From an uncultured Prevotellaceae bacterium (lineage in GTDB: Bacteria > Bacteroidota > Bacteroidia > Bacteroidales > Bacteroidaceae): a stretch of DNA of 11,532 nucleotides. A program made the translations under genes and the position numbers. Each line of letters starts with the position of its first letter. The stretch's first letter is position 1. A model generated the notes under the pieces. It made no database searches, had not been told where the DNA came from, and saw only the letters and a program-made list of their open reading frames with translations. Shown here piece by piece: positions 1-6,478 of the stretch. The stretch covers positions 1-11,532 of the forward strand of contig CAJKQZ010000067.1 in the NCBI GenBank assembly GCA_905202115.1. Direction: 5' to 3'.

Positions 1-53
1 ACATATTTTCGATTATCTCCCTTGTATTTTCAATTTACTGCGGGAAGTTTTTT
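1..53 (+). repeat. diverged, partial copy of the AT-rich intergenic repeat
   Basis: Two blocks match the repeat copy at 7729-7790 in the same orientation. Block one is ACATATTTT, two variable bases, then ATTATCTC (1-19, against 7743-7761). Block two is GCGGGAAGT followed by a T run (40-53, against 7782 onward). The spacer between the blocks is exactly 20 bases in both copies although its sequence differs. The copy begins at the window edge, so its true left end is not visible. It is the weakest of the three copies. Confidence 0.5.
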
Positions 54-190
54 ACGTGTAAGAAAAAAATATTTTTTTCAACCGGATTTTTTTCTGCAGC
101 AGGTATAGAATATTTCATTTAGTACTTCTGATTTCTTTTTTGTCCGGAAGGCTCTGATAATAAAGGGAATGTTTTCTTATTTTTTCGGCG
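54..190. other. AT-rich intergenic stretch, no gene seen
   Basis: No convincing coding region or RNA gene was found here. The stretch is rich in A and T runs and holds a perfect 18-bp A-run/T-run palindrome at 62-79. The gene that would lie to the left is outside the window. Confidence 0.5.
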
Positions 191-235
191 GAAAACAAAA
201 AAATAACCTTGAACCTGTTTAAAAAGTTCAAGGTT
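191..235 (-). terminator. rho-independent terminator of tRNA-Pro
   Basis: Arms AACCTTGAAC (205-214) and GTTCAAGGTT (226-235) form a perfect 10-bp stem with an 11-base loop. Read on the minus strand the stem is followed by a T-rich tail (complement of 191-204). It lies 14 bases past the tRNA 3' end, as expected for the terminator of this single-gene transcript. Confidence 0.85.
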
Positions 236-248
236 GTTCTTTAAAAAG

Positions 249-323
249 TCGGGGTGACTGGATTCGAACCAGCGACCTCGCGCCCCCCAGACGTGTACTC
301 TAACCGGACTGAGCTACACCCCG
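249..323 (-). tRNA. tRNA-Pro (anticodon GGG)
   Basis: The minus strand folds into a 75-base cloverleaf. The acceptor arms CGGGGTG and CACCCCG pair over 7 bp with discriminator A. The D arm is GCTC/GAGT, and the T arm is GCTGG/CCAGT around TTCGAAT. The anticodon loop CTGGGGG puts GGG at positions 34-36, which reads CCC/CCU proline codons; C1 and discriminator A also fit tRNA-Pro. The anticodon stem CACGT/GCGCG contains one A-C mismatch (28-42) and one U-G pair. The 3' CCA is not encoded (the bases after the discriminator are CTT), so it must be added after transcription. The gene has its own promoter and terminator and is divergent from aroA. Confidence 0.93.
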
Positions 324-389
324 CTTTTTGCTTTCGGGCCTTTCGCTGTAAAAGCGCGGAGCTTTCTGTGAATTTCCCGTTTGCGGGTG

Positions 390-420
390 CAAATGTATTG
401 CGTTTTTCCGAAATATCAAA
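390..420 (-). promoter_or_regulatory. Bacteroides-type promoter of tRNA-Pro
   Basis: On the minus strand TTTG (complement of 417-420) and TACATTTG (complement of 390-397) are separated by 19 bp. This is an exact fit to the Bacteroides sigma-ABfr consensus TTTG-N19-21-TAnnTTTG. Transcription would start near 383 and leave a leader of about 60 bases before the tRNA. Confidence 0.75.
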
Positions 421-431
421 AAATAATTGCA

Positions 432-439
432 TATTTTTG
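432..439 (+). promoter_or_regulatory. candidate -7 box for aroA
   Basis: TATTTTTG fits the -7 consensus TAnnTTTG and lies 27 bp before the aroA start codon. No TTTG -33 box sits at the right distance (the T run at 403-407 is only a partial match), so this is a weak call. If real, it is back to back with the tRNA-Pro promoter. Confidence 0.3.
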
Positions 440-466
440 TCGCTTAAAAATAATATTCTCTGAAAA

Positions 467-1717
467 ATGGAATATAAAATAACTCCTCCTTTGCAAATTT
501 CGGCCGATGTCGTTCTTCCTGCGTCGAAGAGTATATCCAATAGGGTATTGCTGCTCAACGCTTTGTCGAAAGGCAACGGTATTGTGCATAACATAGCCCG
601 TTGCGACGATACGGAAGTAATGCTTAAAGCCTTGTCGGCAGGGGAAAAGGTGGGTGTTCCCGTCACGGTGGACGTTCATGGTGCCGGTACGGCAATGCGC
701 TTTCTTACGGCGTATTATTGTTTGTATGAAAATGTGCACATCATGACAGGTTCGCCTCGTATGCTTTCACGGCCTGTGAATGTGCTTGTCGATGCATTGC
801 GCTCGCTTGGCGCGGCAATAGACTATGCCGGCGAAGAATGCTTTCCGCCGTTGCGTATAGGCGGAGGACTCCGGCGCGGAGGCACGGTGGAACTGCCTGC
901 CGACGTGAGTTCGCAGTATATATCGGCGCTGCTCATGGTGGCTCCCTGTCTGTCGGGCGGACTGACGCTCGTACTTGCCGGCGCGATAGCTTCTAGACCT
1001 TATATAAATATGACTATTGCGCTTATGAACACTTTCGGCGCGAAAGCGGCGTGGACTGGCGAAAACGAAATAACTGTGGAAGAAGGCGGATACGCTGCGT
1101 GTGAATTCACTGTGGAAAACGACTGGAGCGCGGCTTCGTACTGGTATGAAATAATGGCTCTTTCTGACGATGCGAATGCCAGCGTTACGTTGTATAGGCT
1201 TTGTAGCGATAGTTTGCAGGGCGACGCACGTGTGGCGGAGTATTTCGGACAACTTGGTGTGGCTACACGCTTTACCGATGACGGAGTGGTGCTCGAAAAG
1301 ATTCCTTGCTATGCGGAAAAAGTGCTGGAGCTCGATTTGCATGATGAACCAGATCTTGCGCAGACTCTCGTCGTTGCCTGTGTAATGGCGGGAAAGCAAT
1401 TCGAATTCTCGGGACTGGCTAATTTAAGGATAAAGGAAACCGACCGTCTGGCGGCTCTTGCTGCAGAAATGAGAAAACTGGGTTACGTTTTGAGGGCAGG
1501 CGGCGACGGAAGCATATCATGGCACGGCGAACGCTGCGCAGCGGAAGACAATCCCGTGATTGCGACTTACGACGACCACCGTATGGCCATGAGTTTCGCA
1601 CCTGTATGCCTTAAACGCGGAAACATTCTGATAGATTCTCCCGAAGTTGTTGCCAAATCTTATCCGCTTTATTGGAAAAACCTTGCAGCAGCGGGATTCG
1701 GTGTGGAAAAATTTTAA
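467..1717 (+). CDS. aroA: 3-phosphoshikimate 1-carboxyvinyltransferase (EPSP synthase)
   Basis: Cytoplasmic enzyme of the shikimate pathway. It joins phosphoenolpyruvate and shikimate 3-phosphate to give 5-enolpyruvylshikimate 3-phosphate, the precursor of chorismate. The 416 residues match the family length. Visible family motifs are PASKSISNR (K21, S22, R26), AGTAMR near residue 74, SSQYIS near 149, the catalytic Asp in DEPDLAQT, LRIKETDR (Glu and Arg of the PEP site), DDHRMAMSF and the C-terminal VAKSYPLYW with its Lys. The residue matching Asn94 of the E. coli enzyme (GNAGTAMR) is Gly here (HGAGTAMR). The ATG at 467 starts just before the first conserved strand; there is no clear ribosome binding site, as usual in Bacteroidetes. 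It is the first gene of a four-gene run, with 16 bp to the next gene. Confidence 0.96.
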   Translation: MEYKITPPLQISADVVLPASKSISNRVLLLNALSKGNGIVHNIARCDDTEVMLKALSAGEKVGVPVTVDVHGAGTAMRFLTAYYCLYENVHIMTGSPRMLSRPVNVLVDALRSLGAAIDYAGEECFPPLRIGGGLRRGGTVELPADVSSQYISALLMVAPCLSGGLTLVLAGAIASRPYINMTIALMNTFGAKAAWTGENEITVEEGGYAACEFTVENDWSAASYWYEIMALSDDANASVTLYRLCSDSLQGDARVAEYFGQLGVATRFTDDGVVLEKIPCYAEKVLELDLHDEPDLAQTLVVACVMAGKQFEFSGLANLRIKETDRLAALAAEMRKLGYVLRAGGDGSISWHGERCAAEDNPVIATYDDHRMAMSFAPVCLKRGNILIDSPEVVAKSYPLYWKNLAAAGFGVEKF

Positions 1718-1733
1718 TGTCTGCCTGTAGGAT

Positions 1734-2132
1734 ATGAGTGTGTTCTCGCTGGTTCTCGTTTTTTTGCTGGTGGCGGCTGTTGTATGCCTTGCGGTCTATA
1801 TACGTCGTAATCCGTATGACGAAATTCCTGTTAAAAAGGGTGGCGAAAACTGTGAGGACGATTGTACAACCTGTATGGATGTCTGTGCAAGTTCGAAGAT
1901 TTCGGCTGCGCAGGTGGCCGCGCAGAAATATTTCGACGATGAGGAGCTCGACGCCCTTGCCGGAATAAAAGGAGAGGATTATAGCGATGAGCAGACAGAA
2001 CTGTTCAGGAATGTTCTTGAGTCGCTGCAGCCCGATGAGGTCGTTGAATGGACGGAAAGCCTGCGGCGGCGGGAAATAGAGCTTCCGGTATCGCTTAAAG
2101 ACGAGGTCGTGATGATGATAAACGGCAACTGA
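1734..2132 (+). CDS. small membrane-anchored protein with a four-cysteine cluster, function unknown
   Basis: A 132-residue protein I do not recognise as a named family. Residues 3-22 form one hydrophobic helix followed by IRR, which predicts a single N-terminal membrane anchor with the rest in the cytoplasm (positive-inside rule). A cluster C40-x3-C44-x2-C47-x3-C51 follows directly and could bind a metal or an iron-sulfur cluster; a further Cys (18) is in the membrane helix. Residues 56-132 are acidic, soluble and probably helical, without a recognised motif. The arrangement of one helix then a Cys cluster recalls FeoB-associated Cys-rich proteins, but this one is longer and no feoB is near. 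It lies 16 bp after aroA and 48 bp before a metal ABC permease, so co-transcription is likely; a metal-related role is only inferred from this position. Confidence 0.8.
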   Translation: MSVFSLVLVFLLVAAVVCLAVYIRRNPYDEIPVKKGGENCEDDCTTCMDVCASSKISAAQVAAQKYFDDEELDALAGIKGEDYSDEQTELFRNVLESLQPDEVVEWTESLRRREIELPVSLKDEVVMMINGN

Positions 2133-2180
2133 CTTACCGAAGGCTGAAATGGTATGTTTGTTTGGGTAATTTGATTCTGT

Positions 2181-2993
2181 ATGTCGGGACTTTTGGCTTA
2201 TACATTCTTTCAGCACGCTTTTGCGGCGGCTTTGCTTGCCGGAATACTTTGTGCCTGTGTGGGAACGTATGTGGTGACGCGTCGCATGTCGCTCGTAAGC
2301 GGCGGCATAGCCCATTCGTCGCTCGGCGGCGTGGGAATGGGAGCCTGGCTCGGGTTTTCGCCCGTTGTCGGAGCCACTGTTTTTGCTCTTGCATCGGGAT
2401 TCGTAGTCCGTTGGCTCGCGAGGCGCAGGGGAGTGCGCGAGGATTCCGCGATAGCAATGGTTTGGACGCTCGGCATGAGCGTTGGAATAATAACTTCTTA
2501 CCTCGCACCGTCGTTTTTGCCCGAACTGCCGTCGTTCTTGTTCGGTAATATTCTCACGGTGACGTCAGCCGATATAATAATGTTGCTTGTGCTGACATTC
2601 GTAACCGTTGTTTTTTTCGCGTTGTTCATGCCGCAGATAATTGCAGTGGCATTCGACTACGATTTTGCATTGTCGCAACGTATCAGAGCCGGAATGATAG
2701 ATGTCGTAATGACTGCGTTGGTTGCTCTGACGGTTGTGGCCTGCCTCAAAGTGGTGGGAATTGTTATGGTGATAGCTCTGCTCTCCGTTCCGCAGGTTAC
2801 GGCAAATGTTTTTTCCTGCAGTTTCAGGGGAATGGTGCTCTTGTCGGCGGCAATAAGCTTTTTAAATTGTTCTGTAGGATTTGTTATTTCATATTTTCTC
2901 GACGTTCCGTGCGGCGCGTCGATAATATTGGTCTCTGTATTCATTTATATTCTTGCAAAAGCAATAATGAGCCTTGTTTCGGCGTTAAAGTAA
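2181..2993 (+). CDS. metal ABC transporter permease, ZnuB/MntB type (ABC-3 family)
   Basis: Integral inner-membrane subunit of an ABC importer for zinc, manganese or iron. The 270 residues are almost all hydrophobic helices (about 7-8 segments). Family signatures are GTYVVTRRMSLVSGGIAHSS (residues 28-47), the cytoplasmic loop GVREDSAIAMVWTLGMSVGI that contacts the ATPase, and the late VVGIVMVIALLSVPQVTANV segment. Length and motif order match ABC-3 permeases. No gene for the ATPase or the substrate-binding protein is in the window, so the partners must lie elsewhere. The metal cannot be read from the sequence. The ATG at 2181 begins just before the first helix. It follows the Cys-cluster gene by 48 bp and precedes the TPR lipoprotein gene by 57 bp. 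Confidence 0.92.
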   Translation: MSGLLAYTFFQHAFAAALLAGILCACVGTYVVTRRMSLVSGGIAHSSLGGVGMGAWLGFSPVVGATVFALASGFVVRWLARRRGVREDSAIAMVWTLGMSVGIITSYLAPSFLPELPSFLFGNILTVTSADIIMLLVLTFVTVVFFALFMPQIIAVAFDYDFALSQRIRAGMIDVVMTALVALTVVACLKVVGIVMVIALLSVPQVTANVFSCSFRGMVLLSAAISFLNCSVGFVISYFLDVPCGASIILVSVFIYILAKAIMSLVSALK

Positions 2994-3005
2994 TTGTTCG
3001 GTCGC

Positions 3006-3020
3006 GCCGCATGGTGCGGC
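3006..3020 (+). other. short intergenic hairpin
   Basis: GCCGCA and TGCGGC form a 6-bp GC-rich stem with loop TGG in the 57-bp gap between the permease gene and the TPR lipoprotein gene. No T run follows, so it does not look like a full terminator. It may stabilise or attenuate the operon transcript; this is a guess. Confidence 0.35.
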
Positions 3021-3050
3021 ATGTGATATTTATACTCTTACAAAAGGGAA

Positions 3051-6044
3051 GTGAAGCGTTTCGCACTTTATATAATAATTGTAGTTCTCCTTTTTGTCAT
3101 GGCTGCCTGCTCTACCAACAGAAACACGGCCACGACGCGCTTCTACCATTCCTTTACGGCACGTTACAATACATATTTCAACGGTCACGAAGCCTACAAG
3201 GAGGGCGTTCTTGCGCAGGAAAAAGGGCATCTCGACAACTTTACCGAAAAACTTCCGCTTTTTATTGTCAGCAATAAAAGCACGGCCAATATGGGCAAGG
3301 GGAAATTCGATATTTCTATCGAGAAATGCGAAAAAGCAATAAAGAACCACTCTATCAAGCGGAAGCCGAAAATGAGCAACACTCGTAGGCGCACGCCCAA
3401 ACAGAAAAGAATTCTTGCCAAGCGGGAGTACAATCCTTTTTTAAAGAATGCGTGGATGCTTATGGGCAAGGCACAGTTCCGCAAAGGCGACTTCGTGGAG
3501 GCGGCGTCTACTTTTTCTTACATTACCCGCCTTTATGCAGCCGAATCCGACGTTCTTGCGGAGAGCCGCGCCTGGCTTGCTACGTGTTATACCGAGCTCG
3601 GCTGGTTTTACGACGCAGAAGACATTTATACCAACAAGATTCGTCGCGACAGTCTGCCGCATTCGGCTATGAAAGACCTTGATCTTTCGTATGCCGACTT
3701 TTATGTCAGGCAGGAAAAGTTCGAGGAAGCTCTTCCTTACCTACAGCGTGTGGCCAAGCGTACGAAAGGTGCCGGAAACAAGGCCCGCATTTATTTTCTG
3801 ATAGGTCAGATTCAGCAGACACTCGGTAACAACGACGCGGCTTATAAGTCTTTGTCGCGTGTGATACGTCTTAGTCCCCCTTACGAGGTAACTGTAAATG
3901 CGCGTGTCAAGCAGACAGAGGTCGTTTCGAAAAACAAGACTAAGAAAATGCTTTCGCGTCTGCGCTCTATGGCCCGCCAGAGCAAGAATGCCAAATATGC
4001 CGACCAAATTTACTACGCAATGGGCAACATTTACCTTGCTTCAAACGATACGGTCAAAGCTATCGAGGCCTATGAGAACGGAGTTTCCAAAGGTTCCCGC
4101 AGCGGGGTGGAGAAGGGCGTGCTTTTGCTTAAACTTGGCGAACTTTATTACAGCCGCAACGATTTTACTTCGTGTCGCCGCTGTTATTCCAAAGCCGTTA
4201 GCTTGCTTGACAAGGAGCGCAAGGATTATGAGGAAATACAGAAGTTTGCCAAAATAATAGACGAACTCGAACCGCACACTTCTAAGGTACATCTTCAGGA
4301 CAGTCTCCAGCTTCTTGCGCGTATGGACGAAGGTCGGCGTAACGAGATTATAGATAAAATCATAGAAATTGAAAAAGAAAAGGAACGTCGCGAACGCCGC
4401 AGGGAAGCTTTCAAACAAAATCGCACCAACACCGGTGTGCGCACGGCTTCCGATAACGATGATACCTCGGCCGGCGAAGGTTCTGACGCAAATTTCTCGC
4501 AGCAGGGACGGGGCAACGGCCAGGACAATAAGTGGTACTTTTATAATCAGCAGACGGTAAATCAAGGAAAGGAAACGTTCCGTAAACAATGGGGCGACAG
4601 GGAACTTTCCGACAACTGGCGCCGTTCAAATAAGGAAATATCGGACAATGCGTTCGACGATAGCAGCGACGATGAGGACGATGAGGGGAAAAGAGACGAT
4701 TCCGCTGCGTCGTCCGATTCCACGCAGGCCGCTGATACAACCGCAAAAGCCTCAAATCCCGAGGCAGAAGGCGGAAAAGGAGGCAAGAAGGCCGAAAACG
4801 AAAAACTTACCCGCGAATATTACATTGCCCAGCTGCCTGTGACTGAAGAGCAAACAGAAGCGAGCAACAAGATAATTATGGAAAATCTTCATGCTGCGGG
4901 AGTGATAGAGAAAGATAAGCTTGAAAATTTCCCGCTTGCAGAGAAGACGCTCATACGTCTTTACACCGAATACCCCTCGTACGAAAAGATGAGCGATGTG
5001 CTCTACCAGCTTTTCCTTTTATACTCGCGTATGGGGCGTGCCGACGAGGCCGAGCGGTACAAGGCCGCCATGCAGGCTTCCTATGCCGATAACGAATACA
5101 CCAGAATGATTACAGACCCCAATTTCGAGTACGACGCAAAGTTCGGAAAGCAGCTTGAGGATTCGCTCTACCAGGCAACATACAACGCCTATCGCAGCAG
5201 TGATGTCAATACCATTGTATCAAATGCGGCGTTGTCAGCCAAACGTTTTCCCGACGGAGAAAATCGGGCGAAGTTCTTGTTCCTGGACGCTTTTGCCCAG
5301 CTTCGCCTCGGCAGCCGCGACAAATTCAAAGCAGAACTTGAGGAACTTGTAGAGAAATATCCAAAAGACGACATAACACCACTTGCTCAGTCTATAGTCA
5401 AAGGATTGAAGGAGGGACGTGTGCCTGGCACGGGGCTTTACGACGTAAGCAGTTTGTGGGACCGCCGTTCGGCCGGTGCCGCGGCAGCACTTGATTCGCT
5501 TGCCCTCGAACGCGCTCTTTCGGCCGAGCGTAATACTGATTTTACGGTGATTATAGCCTATCCTGTAGATTCTGTCGACGAAAATCATCTGCTTTATGAT
5601 TTGGCGCATTACAACTTCACGAATTTTGCGGTGCGTAATTTTGAAATACAGCAAAGTGGAAACAACGGTCTCGGCGAGTTGAGAGTAGGCGGGTTCCTCA
5701 ACTTCGACGAAGCGCATATATATGCGCAGAAACTTTATAGCCAGCCGCAAATAAGGCCTTATTTCGAACATGCGCGGCTGATTGTCATTTCGAATGTGAA
5801 CCTCGACAAACTCGGTGTTGATTACAGCATTTCCGATTATGAGAAGTTCTATTCCGTTCAGTTCGCCCCGATAAAAGTCAAACCCGACCTTCAGCTTGAC
5901 AGCCAGACTGACATTTACATATCGGAAGACGAGTTGCCCGGTAGCGGCGAAGACGAACAATCCGACACTCCCGACGATGACGGCGATACCTACGACTCCG
6001 GCGACGACACTTCGGGCGACGATGACGAATGGTACGATATGTAA
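3051..6044 (+). CDS. TPR lipoprotein of the PorW/SprE type (type IX secretion / gliding-associated family)
   Basis: A 997-residue envelope lipoprotein. Residues 1-20 are a lipoprotein signal peptide ending in the lipobox MAAC (C20). FYHSFTARYNTYFNG (31-45) is the N-terminal signature I associate with the PorW/SprE family. TPR-like helices follow at about 130-400 (W135 onward), then a basic, charged coiled-coil stretch near 425-460, a low-complexity linker, and a conserved-looking block WYFYNQQ...WGDRELSDNW (495-525). A second helical repeat region covers about 590-810 and a compact alpha/beta domain about 826-945. The last 40 residues are a strongly acidic Asp-rich tail. The start is GTG; the only in-frame ATG just upstream (3021) is followed at once by TGA. 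In Flavobacterium and Porphyromonas such proteins serve type IX secretion, but no other T9SS gene is in the window. Last gene of the aroA run. Confidence 0.82.
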   Translation: MKRFALYIIIVVLLFVMAACSTNRNTATTRFYHSFTARYNTYFNGHEAYKEGVLAQEKGHLDNFTEKLPLFIVSNKSTANMGKGKFDISIEKCEKAIKNHSIKRKPKMSNTRRRTPKQKRILAKREYNPFLKNAWMLMGKAQFRKGDFVEAASTFSYITRLYAAESDVLAESRAWLATCYTELGWFYDAEDIYTNKIRRDSLPHSAMKDLDLSYADFYVRQEKFEEALPYLQRVAKRTKGAGNKARIYFLIGQIQQTLGNNDAAYKSLSRVIRLSPPYEVTVNARVKQTEVVSKNKTKKMLSRLRSMARQSKNAKYADQIYYAMGNIYLASNDTVKAIEAYENGVSKGSRSGVEKGVLLLKLGELYYSRNDFTSCRRCYSKAVSLLDKERKDYEEIQKFAKIIDELEPHTSKVHLQDSLQLLARMDEGRRNEIIDKIIEIEKEKERRERRREAFKQNRTNTGVRTASDNDDTSAGEGSDANFSQQGRGNGQDNKWYFYNQQTVNQGKETFRKQWGDRELSDNWRRSNKEISDNAFDDSSDDEDDEGKRDDSAASSDSTQAADTTAKASNPEAEGGKGGKKAENEKLTREYYIAQLPVTEEQTEASNKIIMENLHAAGVIEKDKLENFPLAEKTLIRLYTEYPSYEKMSDVLYQLFLLYSRMGRADEAERYKAAMQASYADNEYTRMITDPNFEYDAKFGKQLEDSLYQATYNAYRSSDVNTIVSNAALSAKRFPDGENRAKFLFLDAFAQLRLGSRDKFKAELEELVEKYPKDDITPLAQSIVKGLKEGRVPGTGLYDVSSLWDRRSAGAAAALDSLALERALSAERNTDFTVIIAYPVDSVDENHLLYDLAHYNFTNFAVRNFEIQQSGNNGLGELRVGGFLNFDEAHIYAQKLYSQPQIRPYFEHARLIVISNVNLDKLGVDYSISDYEKFYSVQFAPIKVKPDLQLDSQTDIYISEDELPGSGEDEQSDTPDDDGDTYDSGDDTSGDDDEWYDM

Positions 6045-6071
6045 TATCCGTTTACAGAGCGTCGGTTTCTC

Positions 6072-6129
6072 CTTCCGTTTGTAATAAAAATTATCTCTGA
6101 GGTAATTTGAAATATGTCTGAGATATTTT
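6072..6129 (-). repeat. AT-rich intergenic repeat, left copy (inverted relative to 7729-7789)
   Basis: The reverse complement of 6086-6129 matches 7730-7774 in about 41 of 45 aligned columns by eye (three substitutions and one gap). The similarity continues outward, more weakly, to CTTCC at 6072-6076 (against GGAAG at 7785-7789). Its inner part overlaps the left arm of the palindrome at 6110-6149. Together with the copy at 7729-7789 it encloses the 355-residue protein gene. Confidence 0.75.
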
Positions 6130-6152
6130 AAAATATCTCAGACATATTTTTT
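6110..6152 (+). terminator. perfect 40-bp palindrome with T run, probable terminator of the aroA run
   Basis: The 20-base arms 6110-6129 and 6130-6149 are perfectly complementary with no spacer, and a T run (6147-6152) follows on the plus strand. It lies 65 bp after the stop of the TPR lipoprotein gene. The stem is AT-rich but long, so termination is plausible. The right arm repeats the core ATCTCAGACATATTT of the intergenic repeat in the opposite orientation. Confidence 0.65.
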
Positions 6153-6423
6153 CGCCTTAGTTTGCCTGTTGTTTATTATAGCTTATTAGTATCTCTTGAT
6201 TTTTACCTGCGCGCACGAAAAGTGAACAGACGTATGGAAACCTCGTGAATAAAGCTTAATATCCGCTTTATTCAGGAAAACATTTGGCTTGTGGATATAA
6301 TTATATTATACCGTTAGTGTTATTTAACTAATAGATAGCGCATTTTGTGGCAAAATAATTTTACGGAAATAAATAAATTTTCTATATTGCAAACATTAAT
6401 TTAAACTAATGAAAAATAAAGAA
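6153..6423. other. AT-rich intergenic stretch, no gene seen
   Basis: Between the palindrome and the candidate promoter there is no convincing coding region. The only structure noted is the hairpin listed separately at 6246-6274. Confidence 0.5.
6246..6274. other. intergenic hairpin
   Basis: TGAATAAAGC (6246-6255) and GCTTTATTCA (6265-6274) pair perfectly over 10 bp around a 9-base loop. Adding CCT before (6241-6243) and GG after allows a slightly longer bulged stem. No T run follows on either strand, so it is not a typical terminator. It lies about 200 bp upstream of the 355-residue protein gene; its role is unknown. Confidence 0.5.
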
Positions 6424-6455
6424 TTTGATGTGATTTATCTGCATCATAATCTTTG
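6424..6455 (+). promoter_or_regulatory. candidate Bacteroides-type promoter of the 355-residue protein gene
   Basis: TTTG at 6424-6427 is followed after 19-20 bp by TAATCTTTG (6447-6455), which is the -7 consensus TAnnTTTG with one extra base. Transcription would start near 6462, about 17 bases before the ATG at 6479. The spacing is good and the -7 box imperfect. Confidence 0.5.
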
Positions 6456-6478
6456 TATTCAAATCTAAAAACAAGGTT

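Noticed and set aside
249..323. tRNA-Pro as the attachment site of an integrated element
   Set aside because: No direct repeat of the tRNA 3' end and no integrase gene are found in the window.
2153..2160. TATGTTTG as a -7 box for an internal promoter before the permease gene
   Set aside because: The box fits the consensus but there is no TTTG at the right distance and the leader would be very short; chance match is likely in such sequence.
1611..2315. Long minus-strand open frame opposite aroA, the Cys-cluster gene and the permease gene
   Set aside because: It crosses three well-supported genes on the plus strand and its translation shows no family features.
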